In this document: positions 1 to 5,694 of the stretch, piece by piece | Layout: each line of letters opens with the position of its first letter | How positions within the stretch are numbered: position 1 is the stretch's first letter | NCBI GenBank assembly: GCA_030631455.1 | Contig: DAOVLC010000116.1 | Coordinates: forward strand, 1-5,694 | DNA length: 5,694 nucleotides | Origin: Candidatus Zixiibacteriota bacterium | Lineage (GTDB): Bacteria; Zixibacteria; MSB-5A5; JAABVY01; JAHJOQ01 | Direction of reading: 5' to 3' | Notes under the pieces: model-generated | Database searches by the model: none | What the model was told of the DNA's origin: nothing | What the model saw: the letters and a program-made list of their open reading frames with translations, nothing else | Program-made: the position numbers and the translations under genes

Positions 1-774
1 GATAACGGACCAGTAGAGCGCGTTGTTTGGGCAATACTTGAGAGACCACCTAAAAGAGGATGCTGACGGGACATACTGAGTCTTCTTGAACGAGAGTATC
101 AATCCGCATCCGATGGCCGCATCATTCATTCTCACAAGGATAATCTCAACATCTTTCGGGAATTTCTTCAGCGTATTCCGAAACAGCTCCTTGCTCCAAA
201 CAGTTGTTCCGAGATCGCGCATGTTGCGGGAGAATACCCCGTAGAAGTCGTCGAGTTTTTCAAGGCCGCCAATCTCAGTTGTCAGTCCTGATTTTCGGGA
301 TTTTTTTATTCGACCCCTCACTTCCCAACCGAATGCTTTCCATACTTTGTCCGGGTCACTGTCCAGTTCCAGAGGAAATGAGACTTTGTCCAGTCGTTTT
401 TCCAGACCGACTTCGTTGGACTCAACAGACCGAAGCTCTAGGAACCTTGCGCCTTTGTCGTCTGTTATTTTGGTCGCTTCGGAAAGGAGGAGTTTCTCGG
501 TTTCCTTGTCGTCGGCACATACTCCGCCGTAGTCGAGCCATGGCACCGAGACGACGTATTTTGTGCGCCACCAGGTGGTGACGACGAATAGGGGCAACAC
601 TCCTTTCACCGTTGAGCCGCTCATAGCCATGAGGTATTTCGGCGAGTGTCCAAGGGACTTGTGTATCACATCTCTCCAGCCGATTTTGTGAGCGACCGTC
701 GAATCTGCCGTACGCTCAACGTACTCAGACCAGGCAAGCCGGTACTCATCAGAGTACTCGATGATCCGTGTCAT
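1..774 (-). CDS. FemAB-like GNAT-fold transferase, exopolysaccharide/PEP-CTERM-associated type (3' end missing)
   Basis: Reading the minus strand from the ATG at 774 gives 258 residues with no stop before the window edge. Family members are usually about 350 residues, so roughly the last quarter lies outside. Visible landmarks are an aromatic N-terminal part with W33, the stretch WLDYGGVCADD (79-89), the basic segment RGRIKKSRKSGL (153-164) and the very characteristic SRNMRDLGT (182-190). This is followed by a second acetyltransferase-like half with GCGLILSF (222-229). These match FemAB-related proteins of exosortase-linked polysaccharide loci. FemA/FemB/FemX relatives transfer aminoacyl groups from tRNA to amino groups; the substrate of this subgroup is not established. 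It follows the ligase-like gene by about 123 bases. The ATG has only a poor ribosome site. An in-frame GTG at 804 with AAGG six bases upstream would add ten residues and is a serious alternative start. Family is confident, substrate unknown. Confidence 0.87.
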   Translation of the reverse strand, partial: MTRIIEYSDEYRLAWSEYVERTADSTVAHKIGWRDVIHKSLGHSPKYLMAMSGSTVKGVLPLFVVTTWWRTKYVVSVPWLDYGGVCADDKETEKLLLSEATKITDDKGARFLELRSVESNEVGLEKRLDKVSFPLELDSDPDKVWKAFGWEVRGRIKKSRKSGLTTEIGGLEKLDDFYGVFSRNMRDLGTTVWSKELFRNTLKKFPKDVEIILVRMNDAAIGCGLILSFKKTQYVPSASSFRWSLKYCPNNALYWSVI

Positions 775-897
775 TTTCCGTGTATCTTGTTCTTGTTCAA
801 CCACTATCAACCTTATTCGTTTGAAGCAGATTTCTGGCCTCTGCCGATGCTGAAAACTGCACAAAGGATACTATATAATAATAATCGTCCATATCGC
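775..897. other. Intergenic spacer between ligase-like and FemAB-like genes
   Basis: About 123 non-coding bases separate the ligase-like stop from the FemAB-like ATG. The stretch next to the ligase end is AT-rich and on the minus strand contains TATAGT (870-875), five of six matches to a -10 box. No matching -35 box lies 16-18 bases before it. No stem followed by a T run is visible, so I see no terminator and assume read-through from the ligase-like gene. Confidence 0.5.
802..814 (-). promoter_or_regulatory. Alternative GTG start with ribosome binding site for the FemAB-like gene
   Basis: On the minus strand AAGG (811-814) lies six bases before a GTG (802-804) in frame with the FemAB-like gene. 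The ATG at 772-774 is preceded only by an ACGGAAA stretch with no proper Shine-Dalgarno core. The upstream reading frame is closed by a TAG at 871-873. The sequence therefore favours GTG slightly, but family alignment would be needed to decide. Confidence 0.35.
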
Positions 898-2376
898 TTA
901 CGAACTTGAAGTCGACTGCGCCGGTTCCGTTACACTGTCGTTGAGATCACGATTCGCCTCGTTTGTCCGCCTCGGGCATCTCACAAGTATCATGGTCAGA
1001 GCGAACAGAGTCCACAACTGCGGATAATATGCCGTAGACAGAAATGTCGCTGTTGCGAGAAAAGCGATTATTCCTCCGAAGATCGAATCTGAGTAGTTGA
1101 CGATTTCGATTCGATCACCCGTTGCAAGCGCATCTCGCCTGATTCTCACGAGATACCGAAATGCCATAACTATCATAGCCAGATAGAGAGCGATTCCGAT
1201 CGTTCCGAGTTCTGCAAGAACCTGCGGCAGTGTGCCGTGGAACGCTCGGCCCCACTGTGTCGCCGGATCAGCGAAACCGGTGACATAATTCGGCATATGG
1301 ACGCCACCGTTGGCGGCGCCCACACCGACGATCGGATGATCTAGGTACATTCGGACAGCCGCTTTCCAGTAGTGCAACCTGGTCGCCGCTGTCGTTTCCT
1401 CCGTATCAGTGATAGTACTTATCTCCTCCCAGTAACGTGTCGGCACAGTTGAGCCGAGTACTATTAGAAGGAGTACTGCGAAACCGAGGCTGACGACCTT
1501 TTGTCTTGTCCTCAGAAAACAGAAGCCAAGAGCAGCGAAAAGTCCTACCCAGCCTCCCCTCGAGAAGCTTGCCACAACCCCAAGAATGAGACTCGTCAAC
1601 ACGATGGACGCCATTATCTTCGAGTAAAACCGCTTCGAATAGATCACACCAAAGTAGGCAAATGGGACCATGATATTGAGCGCTAGCGCGAAGTCGTTCT
1701 CATCGGCGAGAAAGAATGATCCGATTACACCGCTTGTTTGCTGAGCACCGGTAGGAGCGATAGAATACACATAGTTGTAGATGCCCTTCAGTGAGAAAAA
1801 CAGGTGAATTGCGAGCATTAGCCAGATAAGCTTTCGCATACGGTCGTAGTTATTGACCACATTCACACACACGACAAACATGATGAAGGACTCAAGCATC
1901 ACTCTGAATACTTGAATAGCGTAGAAATAATTCTCTGCAGAGAAGACCGTGAATCCGATGAGCGAGACGAATCCGAGGTATAGCCAGCCGAAGTTATTCC
2001 AGATCATCTTCTTGGATCTGGCAAGACGCAGCACAAAGGATGCGGCTGTTATTGTGATTACTACTAACGGTATCTTCAGGTGTACGAGCGCGGGCACAAG
2101 ATCGTATGGTCTGAGATACTCAAACAGCAGATAGATGAAAACCCCGATGTACGGATTGAGCAGGATGAGAACTGCGATGACAATTGCCGGAATCGCGAAT
2201 AAGACTATCAATTGATACTTATCCGGGATGCCAAGCAACGCAAGTCCACTTGCGATTGCCACAAGGGCAAGCGCGGCCATACCAATATGCTGCCATGTGA
2301 TTTTGGGAACAGCGTGGAGCTGTTCAGTTCGCGGCTCCTGCTGCTCTACGATATGTCCGTTGTCGCTTGCTGGCAA
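898..2376 (-). CDS. O-antigen ligase / Wzy polymerase-like integral membrane protein
   Basis: A 492-residue protein with about a dozen hydrophobic segments between residues 33 and 467, a hydrophilic N-terminal tail (1-30) and a short polar C-terminal tail. Membrane stretches flank one large outside loop (about 312-383), as in the Wzy_C/WaaL fold. Family landmarks are NPYIGVF (74-80), ADENDFALALN (224-234), SFSRGGW (270-276), ATRLHYW (331-337) and HPIVGVG (347-353). The terminal HGTLPQVLAELG (380-391) corresponds to the conserved His-Glu region of ligases and polymerases. It most resembles the exosortase-associated putative O-glycosylation ligase group. The expected job is joining undecaprenyl-linked glycan to an acceptor, or polymerising repeat units, on the periplasmic face. 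Sequence alone does not separate ligase from polymerase, but it is the only such protein here. The start is TTG: upstream the frame is closed by TGA at 2404-2406, no in-frame ATG or GTG precedes it, and GGAG sits seven bases before it. The first internal ATG is residue 33, at the first membrane segment. Confidence 0.9.
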   Translation of the reverse strand: MPASDNGHIVEQQEPRTEQLHAVPKITWQHIGMAALALVAIASGLALLGIPDKYQLIVLFAIPAIVIAVLILLNPYIGVFIYLLFEYLRPYDLVPALVHLKIPLVVITITAASFVLRLARSKKMIWNNFGWLYLGFVSLIGFTVFSAENYFYAIQVFRVMLESFIMFVVCVNVVNNYDRMRKLIWLMLAIHLFFSLKGIYNYVYSIAPTGAQQTSGVIGSFFLADENDFALALNIMVPFAYFGVIYSKRFYSKIMASIVLTSLILGVVASFSRGGWVGLFAALGFCFLRTRQKVVSLGFAVLLLIVLGSTVPTRYWEEISTITDTEETTAATRLHYWKAAVRMYLDHPIVGVGAANGGVHMPNYVTGFADPATQWGRAFHGTLPQVLAELGTIGIALYLAMIVMAFRYLVRIRRDALATGDRIEIVNYSDSIFGGIIAFLATATFLSTAYYPQLWTLFALTMILVRCPRRTNEANRDLNDSVTEPAQSTSSS

Positions 2377-2450
2377 ATCAGATCTCCGACATAACCTCAG
2401 TGTTCAGGTCTGTTCGGGCTGTCTTTATGCCGCCCCAAATCACTTTCCTT
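2377..2450. other. Short spacer between flippase and ligase-like genes
   Basis: Seventy-four bases between the flippase stop (TAG at 2451-2453) and the ligase-like TTG. I see no hairpin with a T run and no well-spaced promoter boxes; the only clear element is the GGAG ribosome site. The two genes are probably co-transcribed. Confidence 0.5.
2384..2387 (-). promoter_or_regulatory. Ribosome binding site deciding the TTG start of the ligase-like gene
   Basis: On the minus strand GGAG lies seven bases before the TTG at 2374-2376. Together with the in-frame stop nearby upstream and the lack of ATG or GTG in between, it supports a TTG initiation codon. Confidence 0.6.
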
Positions 2451-3935
2451 CTATTGCGCATTCAGCGAATCCCCTCGAACCTTGCCCAGACACCACCGGT
2501 AAAACTCTCCGAATTTCCGCTTCTCCTTCTGATCGTAAAATCTAAACAGGTGCAGAATCAAAGGAAACAACAACACAAGCGCTGTTTTTACCGAGATGGA
2601 GATAACCAGAGAATCAAAGGCAAAAAGCTTGCTGACTGCGAATAGCAGTAACGCCGTGACATACATCTTAGCCAAACGAAAATACTCATAGTTCACTTTG
2701 AATACGCGACCCGACACAAAGAGCGTCAGGATTGCCAGAAACGAGTAGGAGAGGAAAGTCGCTGCCGCGGCCCCCATCATGTCGAACCGTGAAATAAGGA
2801 AGTAATTGAGAGCGAGATTGACAAGAGCTGCCGTAATGACATTTATGGCTCGCAGGTAAGTTTTCTTCGTCAGCATTATCCCGACGTCGAGGATAGGCAT
2901 CATATAATAGAAGTAAAACCCTGCAAGAACCAGCGGTACGATCTTGTGTGCCTCCGTGAAGTCTGGCGCGACAATGACTCTGAGCACATCCTTGATCAGT
3001 ACAGCCATGCCAAGCGCAAGGAATATGACCACAAAGGAGTTGTAGGTCATGACCCTGGCGTACATCTCTTTGGCGTCGTCTCTGTCAGCAATCTTGAACA
3101 TGAAAACATTCCACATGAGAATGAAAGGGCGGTGTAGCAGTTCTGACAGCCCGAGGGCGAATTTGTAGCCGACGGCATAAAGCCCAACCATTCTGAGCGT
3201 GCCGAAATGTTCGAGGAAGTATCTGTCTGCGAAATTGAGGACAAATGTTCCCAGTGCAGCGATGACCAGCGGAAGTCCGAACTTGAGCATCTTGATTGCT
3301 TTCGTCAGAGAAAACCGGAAACGAAACTTTCTCATGACCACAATGGTGAGAAGGACTGTGCTGACTGCGATCGAAATTAGACTGCTATATAGTATTCCGA
3401 CCACCCCCAACTCGAGTACTACAACAAAGTAGATATTCAGCGAGAGGCTCAACGCGAGCCGAAGCAGGCCGAATCCTACGTAAGTCCTCGATTTTTCCTT
3501 GATCGTCAACACAGTCATCGGAACCATTACCACCATATCGAGGAAATTCGCAAGAAGAAGTAGCTGGAAATAGTAGCTGTATTGCCCCGCGCCGAAAACC
3601 AGATTCGACAGGAGGTCTGCTCTGTAGATCAGAATAGAGGTTGGAATCGACGCGAGGATCAGCGTTGATATAAGAGCCGTCGTTATCACCTCGTTACGAT
3701 CATCCTGATTCTTGTAATCGAAGTAGAATCTCGTTATTGCGCTGTGTATACCGAGCGCCGCGAACATCCCTACGATGTCGATTGTGAGGCTGACAAGCTC
3801 GAGGACGCCATAATCTGCGGGCGTAAGGAAGCGCGTGTAGACCGGAATCATCACGAAGCCGACCATTCGGCTCGCAACGGAGCCAAGCATGTAGACGAAT
3901 GAATGTTTAGATAGATTCTTAAGCTCGTTGAACAT
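2451..3935 (-). CDS. Wzx-type polysaccharide flippase (MOP/MATE superfamily, Polysacc_synt family)
   Basis: A 494-residue, strongly hydrophobic protein with about 14 predicted membrane segments, the usual size for O-antigen and exopolysaccharide flippases. The N-terminus has the family signature: a short amphipathic start, then the first helix running into MIPVYTRFLTPADYGVLEL (29-47). The central repeat carries LNFADRYFLEHFG (233-245) and VGLYAVGYK (250-258). The second half has LNYFLISRFDMMGAAAAT (376-393), the usual loop before helix 12. The C-terminus is basic and cytosolic (from about 466). Its expected role is to move undecaprenyl-diphosphate-linked repeat units from the cytosolic to the periplasmic face of the inner membrane. 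The ATG at 3935 is well supported by GAGGAA seven bases upstream. It sits between the deacetylase (upstream) and the ligase-like protein (downstream), the natural flip-then-assemble partners. The transported glycan cannot be predicted from sequence. Confidence 0.92.
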   Translation of the reverse strand: MFNELKNLSKHSFVYMLGSVASRMVGFVMIPVYTRFLTPADYGVLELVSLTIDIVGMFAALGIHSAITRFYFDYKNQDDRNEVITTALISTLILASIPTSILIYRADLLSNLVFGAGQYSYYFQLLLLANFLDMVVMVPMTVLTIKEKSRTYVGFGLLRLALSLSLNIYFVVVLELGVVGILYSSLISIAVSTVLLTIVVMRKFRFRFSLTKAIKMLKFGLPLVIAALGTFVLNFADRYFLEHFGTLRMVGLYAVGYKFALGLSELLHRPFILMWNVFMFKIADRDDAKEMYARVMTYNSFVVIFLALGMAVLIKDVLRVIVAPDFTEAHKIVPLVLAGFYFYYMMPILDVGIMLTKKTYLRAINVITAALVNLALNYFLISRFDMMGAAAATFLSYSFLAILTLFVSGRVFKVNYEYFRLAKMYVTALLLFAVSKLFAFDSLVISISVKTALVLLFPLILHLFRFYDQKEKRKFGEFYRWCLGKVRGDSLNAQ

Positions 3936-4102
3936 CTCGCGGTTCCTCTATCGTACGAGCGAGAACAGGCAAAGCCCTCATGCCGGCAGGTCTGTCCGAA
4001 TCCAACCTAATAGCCCGTCCGATCTAACTGAAAGTATATCAACGCTATGGTCAAAAAACCATCAAATCTTTGCTTCCATTTCGTGATGCACTTGAAATGC
4101 AG
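3936..4102. other. Spacer between deacetylase and flippase genes
   Basis: The longest gap within the minus-strand series (167 bases). Directly after the deacetylase stop there is a weak inverted repeat (TGCA arms, 4088-4102 region). Further on there is a 5-bp stem ATGGT/ACCAT (4047-4051 with 4058-4062) whose T-rich part is the loop, not a tail, so neither is a convincing terminator. Minus-strand TATACT (4033-4038 region) is a good -10-like box. The nearest TTGACC is only about ten bases from it, so a second promoter for the flippase is possible but not supported by spacing. No small gene is apparent. Confidence 0.4.
3943..3948 (-). promoter_or_regulatory. Strong ribosome binding site of the flippase gene
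   Basis: Minus-strand GAGGAA is seven bases from the ATG at 3933-3935, the best Shine-Dalgarno match in the window. It fixes the flippase start. Confidence 0.7.
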
Positions 4103-5140
4103 TTACGGTGTGCGCTTTGGAGTCAGGCCTAGGAGGAGTTCTCTTTCCAGTAGCGCTCCGGATTCCGTGAGTGGCAGTGTTGCTCTCAGGAGAAGGTACC
4201 GGTTCGAATCGACGCCGTTGCTTCCGGGAACTGCCGTACAGGCATAGGTGAATCCATGTTTTGACAAGACCGGTTCGATTTTTCCGTAGCTGTCGATATC
4301 CTGACCGTATGGAAATGCGAAGCCTTCCACCTTCGAGTCGATATGGCCTTCGATGTCGCTTCCGGATTCAAGTATCTCATTTTCGATGACATCTAATCCG
4401 GCATGGCTCAGATTCAAATGCGAGCATGTGTGAGATCCGAAACGGATGTTGTTCTCGGCCATCTCGGCTATTTGTGTCCAGTTCATCGCTTCCGCAGGAG
4501 GCTGTTTCGATCCGTCGTATTCTAAAACGTTCTGTAGCTCAGACATTTTGCCACTCACGTCTGCGTCATTTAGCTCCCTCATGTGGCCTGCGATTGAATT
4601 GTGCAAGAGGAATCTCTTCTTCCGCACATCTGATTCACTGACGATTGGTTTCCCTAACTCGATACCAAGAACTCCTTCGATTTCACCATGCATTTTATTG
4701 GACAAAGAGCAGTCGGCAATCATGTCCGCGAGCTGTTCCCACCAGAGGCGCATTTTTCCGTTGATCCAGTCATTCGTCAGATAAACAGTTGCGGGAAGAT
4801 CGTGTTTCCGAAGTAGCGGGTAGGCGATATCGTACACTGATCTGTAGCCATCATCGAATGTGATGCAGACGGTATCTTCTGCAAGTTCCCCGTCCATTGC
4901 CATCTCATTCACAGCTTGTTCGACTGACAGTACTCGGCAGTTTTGCGCCAAAATACTTAAATGAGCCTCGAATTGCGCATGACTCACTCTTTCACGCAGA
5001 TAAGAACCGATCGATCCCGCCTCATCGCTATTCGCAAAGTCATGGTACATTAAGACGAGAAGTGTGGTGCCGGATTTCAGACTTCGGAGAATCCGGTAGT
5101 AGCCGAGCTGCGACAAAAGCTTTTTAACTGTTTGTTTCAT
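4103..5140 (-). CDS. NodB-family polysaccharide deacetylase (carbohydrate esterase 4 type)
   Basis: A 345-residue protein with the NodB homology domain. Early LMYHDF (30-35) is the strand-1 motif common in PgaB/IcaB-like and related deacetylases. TFDDG (94-98) holds the catalytic base D96 and metal ligand D97. SHTCSHLNLS (236-245) supplies metal ligands H237 and H241. GFAFPYG (273-279) is motif 3 in the form lacking the usual arginine. Between about 122 and 225 is a large insert with LWWEQL (132-137), typical of a subgroup seen in glycan loci. The expected reaction is metal-dependent removal of N- or O-acetyl groups from a sugar polymer or lipid-linked sugar. The N-terminus is basic and has no signal peptide or long membrane helix, so a cytosolic location is likely. 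ATG at 5140 is the first possible start: the upstream frame up to the TAA at 5186-5188 has no start codon. The ribosome site is weak (GAG near the ATG). It is the first gene of the minus-strand series. Confidence 0.9.
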   Translation of the reverse strand: MKQTVKKLLSQLGYYRILRSLKSGTTLLVLMYHDFANSDEAGSIGSYLRERVSHAQFEAHLSILAQNCRVLSVEQAVNEMAMDGELAEDTVCITFDDGYRSVYDIAYPLLRKHDLPATVYLTNDWINGKMRLWWEQLADMIADCSLSNKMHGEIEGVLGIELGKPIVSESDVRKKRFLLHNSIAGHMRELNDADVSGKMSELQNVLEYDGSKQPPAEAMNWTQIAEMAENNIRFGSHTCSHLNLSHAGLDVIENEILESGSDIEGHIDSKVEGFAFPYGQDIDSYGKIEPVLSKHGFTYACTAVPGSNGVDSNRYLLLRATLPLTESGALLERELLLGLTPKRTP

Positions 5141-5164
5141 ATTCTCAGATTCAAGAGCTGACGT

Positions 5165-5194
5165 TAGATAACTGACATGGAGTCCTTATGTCAA
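5165..5194 (-). promoter_or_regulatory. Candidate promoter for the deacetylase-flippase-ligase-FemAB series
   Basis: On the minus strand a perfect TTGACA (5189-5194) is followed after 18 bases by TATCTA (5165-5170), a three-of-six -10 match. Transcription would start near 5158, leaving a leader of about 18 bases before the deacetylase ATG. The -35 is excellent and the -10 poor, a pattern often seen at activator-dependent promoters; this is inference. Confidence 0.38.
5173..5193. repeat. Inverted repeat inside the candidate deacetylase promoter
   Basis: TGACAT (5173-5178) and ATGTCA (5188-5193) form a perfect 6-bp inverted repeat with nine bases between. It covers the spacer and overlaps the -35 box of the candidate minus-strand promoter, a position where a bound protein would block transcription. 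Possible operator; chance occurrence is not excluded. Confidence 0.35.
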
Positions 5195-5197
5195 GAA

Positions 5198-5256
5198 CTG
5201 ATTGCGACACAATCTGTTGTACTGATTATCGGCGGAATTGATGCAACGATAATCTG
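5198..5256. repeat. Paired inverted-repeat array of CTGATT / AATCTG half-sites (candidate operator)
   Basis: Four related half-sites lie in 59 bases. CTGATTG (5198-5204) faces CAATCTG (5210-5216) across five bases. CTGATTATCG (5222-5231) faces CGATAATCTG (5247-5256) across fifteen bases. The inner arms GATTG/CAATC and GATTATCG/CGATAATC are perfect complements, and in both pairs the same outer position is mismatched, as expected if one protein recognises CTGATT. The array begins four bases upstream of the -35 box facing the deacetylase and lies in the middle of the divergent gap, so it could serve both directions. The regulator is not in the window. Confidence 0.45.
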
Positions 5257-5307
5257 TTTCGGCAAATTCGGTTCGAACTCAGTCATCCCGCGAGCCCGAT
5301 TGGTCGA

Positions 5308-5336
5308 TTGCTTTTTTGGACAGCTTCTGGCATATT
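5308..5336 (+). promoter_or_regulatory. Possible promoter for the ATP-grasp gene
   Basis: TTGCTT (5308-5313), 17 bases, then CATATT (5331-5336): three of six and four of six matches to the sigma-70 consensus. Transcription would begin near 5343, about 40 bases before the start codon. Two CGATTG copies (5297-5302, 5305-5310) precede and touch the -35 box. Weak evidence. Confidence 0.25.
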
Positions 5337-5348
5337 GTCGAATTGTAA

Positions 5349-5381
5349 CGCCGGAGACTTCGGCGATCATGGAGCGATCAT
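5349..5381 (+). repeat. Small hairpin and 8-bp direct repeat over the ATP-grasp leader
   Basis: CGCCGG (5349-5354) can pair with TCGGCG (5360-5365), including one G-T pair, around a five-base loop, ending five bases before the ribosome site. Overlapping its end, GCGATCAT occurs at 5363-5370 and again at 5374-5381, an 11-base period that brackets and includes the GGAG. This could affect translation or be a protein site; it may also be chance. Confidence 0.3.
5371..5374 (+). promoter_or_regulatory. Ribosome binding site favouring a TTG start of the ATP-grasp gene
   Basis: GGAG lies eight bases before TTG (5383-5385). The in-frame ATG at 5392-5394 is 17 bases away, too far for this site, and has no other Shine-Dalgarno sequence. 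Confidence 0.45.
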
Positions 5382-5382
5382 T

Positions 5383-5694
5383 TTGAAATATATGCAGTTC
5401 AGAGATGATAAAGTGCCGGTTATTATCCTGGGGGATGGTCTGACCGCTCTCGGCGTGCTTCGGTGTTTTGGTCGGGCCGGCGTGCCTGCATACTGTGTAT
5501 CGGATGACTTCGGGATTCTCGTTTGGTCGCGATATTTCCGAAGTATTCACGAGAATCCTATGAGCGTCTCGCATCCGGATCAACTGGCGTCATTTCTTGA
5601 CAGACTCCCGTTTGAGCAGTGCGTACTGGTCCCGTGTGCTGATAACTGGGCTTCGGCGGTAGCTGCATTACCGGGAAAGTCTGCTATGAAGTAC
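5383..5694 (+). CDS. ATP-grasp-type carboxylate-amine ligase, N-terminal part (3' end missing)
   Basis: About 104 residues are present from the TTG start (101 from the ATG at 5392) before the right edge. Numbering from the ATG, a strand followed by a glycine-rich turn, VIILGDGLTALGVLRCFGRAG (10-30), gives the nucleotide-fold-like pre-ATP-grasp domain. It continues through VPAYCVSDD (31-39) and SRYFRS (46-51) to VLVPCADNWASAVAALP (78-94). This order (Rossmann-like strand, SRY motif, then a (L/V)xPCxDxW stretch) is typical of ATP-grasp ligases found in polysaccharide loci. Such enzymes use ATP to join a carboxylate to an amine through an acyl-phosphate; the catalytic ATP-binding part lies beyond the window, so the assignment rests on the N-terminal domain. 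It is transcribed away from the deacetylase across a 242-base gap. The TTG start has a GGAG eight bases upstream; the ATG is the fallback. Substrate unknown. Confidence 0.75.
   Translation, partial: MKYMQFRDDKVPVIILGDGLTALGVLRCFGRAGVPAYCVSDDFGILVWSRYFRSIHENPMSVSHPDQLASFLDRLPFEQCVLVPCADNWASAVAALPGKSAMKY

Noticed and set aside
204..581. A 125-codon plus-strand open frame
   Set aside because: It is antisense to the FemAB-like gene, is arginine- and cysteine-rich as antisense frames often are, and shows no family motif.
870..875. TATAGT -10 box as a separate promoter for the FemAB-like gene
   Set aside because: No -35-like sequence lies at a usable distance; the AT-rich stretch alone is not sufficient.
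2377..2391. Four-codon mini frame (ATG TCG GAG ATC TGA) just before the ligase-like gene as a leader peptide
   Set aside because: Its AGG is only two bases from the ATG, and a frame this short is expected by chance.
4047..4062. ATGGT/ACCAT stem as a terminator after the deacetylase
   Set aside because: The stem is only 5 bp and AT-rich, and the T run is in the loop rather than after the stem on the minus strand.
5328..5347. Sigma-54 promoter (TGGCA followed by TTG)
   Set aside because: The distance between the two elements is four bases too long for the -24/-12 arrangement.
5177..5386. A 69-codon plus-strand open frame in the divergent gap
   Set aside because: It has no ribosome site, lies over the repeat array and candidate promoters, and its translation looks random; it is better explained as non-coding.
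5191..5583. A 130-codon open frame on the minus strand
   Set aside because: It overlaps the well-supported ATP-grasp reading frame on the other strand and the operator-like gap; its translation has no domain-like pattern.

Overview
The window is a piece of a cell-surface polysaccharide (exopolysaccharide/O-antigen-like) assembly locus from a bacterium of roughly balanced base composition. The combination of a Wzx-type flippase, a Wzy/WaaL-type membrane ligase or polymerase, a NodB-type deacetylase and a FemAB/GNAT-like transferase is typical of Gram-negative environmental lineages, and the FemAB-like and ligase-like proteins resemble those found beside exosortase/PEP-CTERM systems. No exosortase or PEP-CTERM protein is visible here, and I cannot name the organism.

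Layout. Four genes on the minus strand run right to left: NodB-family deacetylase (4103-5140), Wzx/MOP flippase (2451-3935), O-antigen ligase/polymerase-like protein (898-2376, TTG start) and a FemAB-like transferase (774 down to 1, cut by the left edge). A fifth gene, the N-terminal part of an ATP-grasp-type ligase, starts near 5383 on the plus strand and runs off the right edge. Gaps within the minus-strand series are short (167, 74 and about 123 bases) and hold no convincing terminator, so one transcript is plausible.

The divergent gap (5141-5382) is the most structured non-coding part. It has a consensus -35 box facing the deacetylase and a paired array of CTGATT/AATCTG half-sites directly upstream of that box. 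There is also a 6-bp inverted repeat inside the promoter spacer, a possible promoter towards the ATP-grasp gene, and a small hairpin plus an 8-bp direct repeat over the latter's ribosome binding site. This looks like a shared control region, but that is inference from sequence pattern alone.

How the genes may work together (inference): the flippase moves a lipid-linked repeat unit across the inner membrane and the Wzy/WaaL-like protein polymerises or ligates it. The deacetylase has no signal peptide and may unmask amino groups on the glycan. The FemAB-like protein and the ATP-grasp enzyme both come from families that form amide bonds, so an N-acylated or aminoacylated polysaccharide is a testable product. 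Nothing here is clearly a wholly new system; the unusual points are the enzyme combination and the operator-like array.
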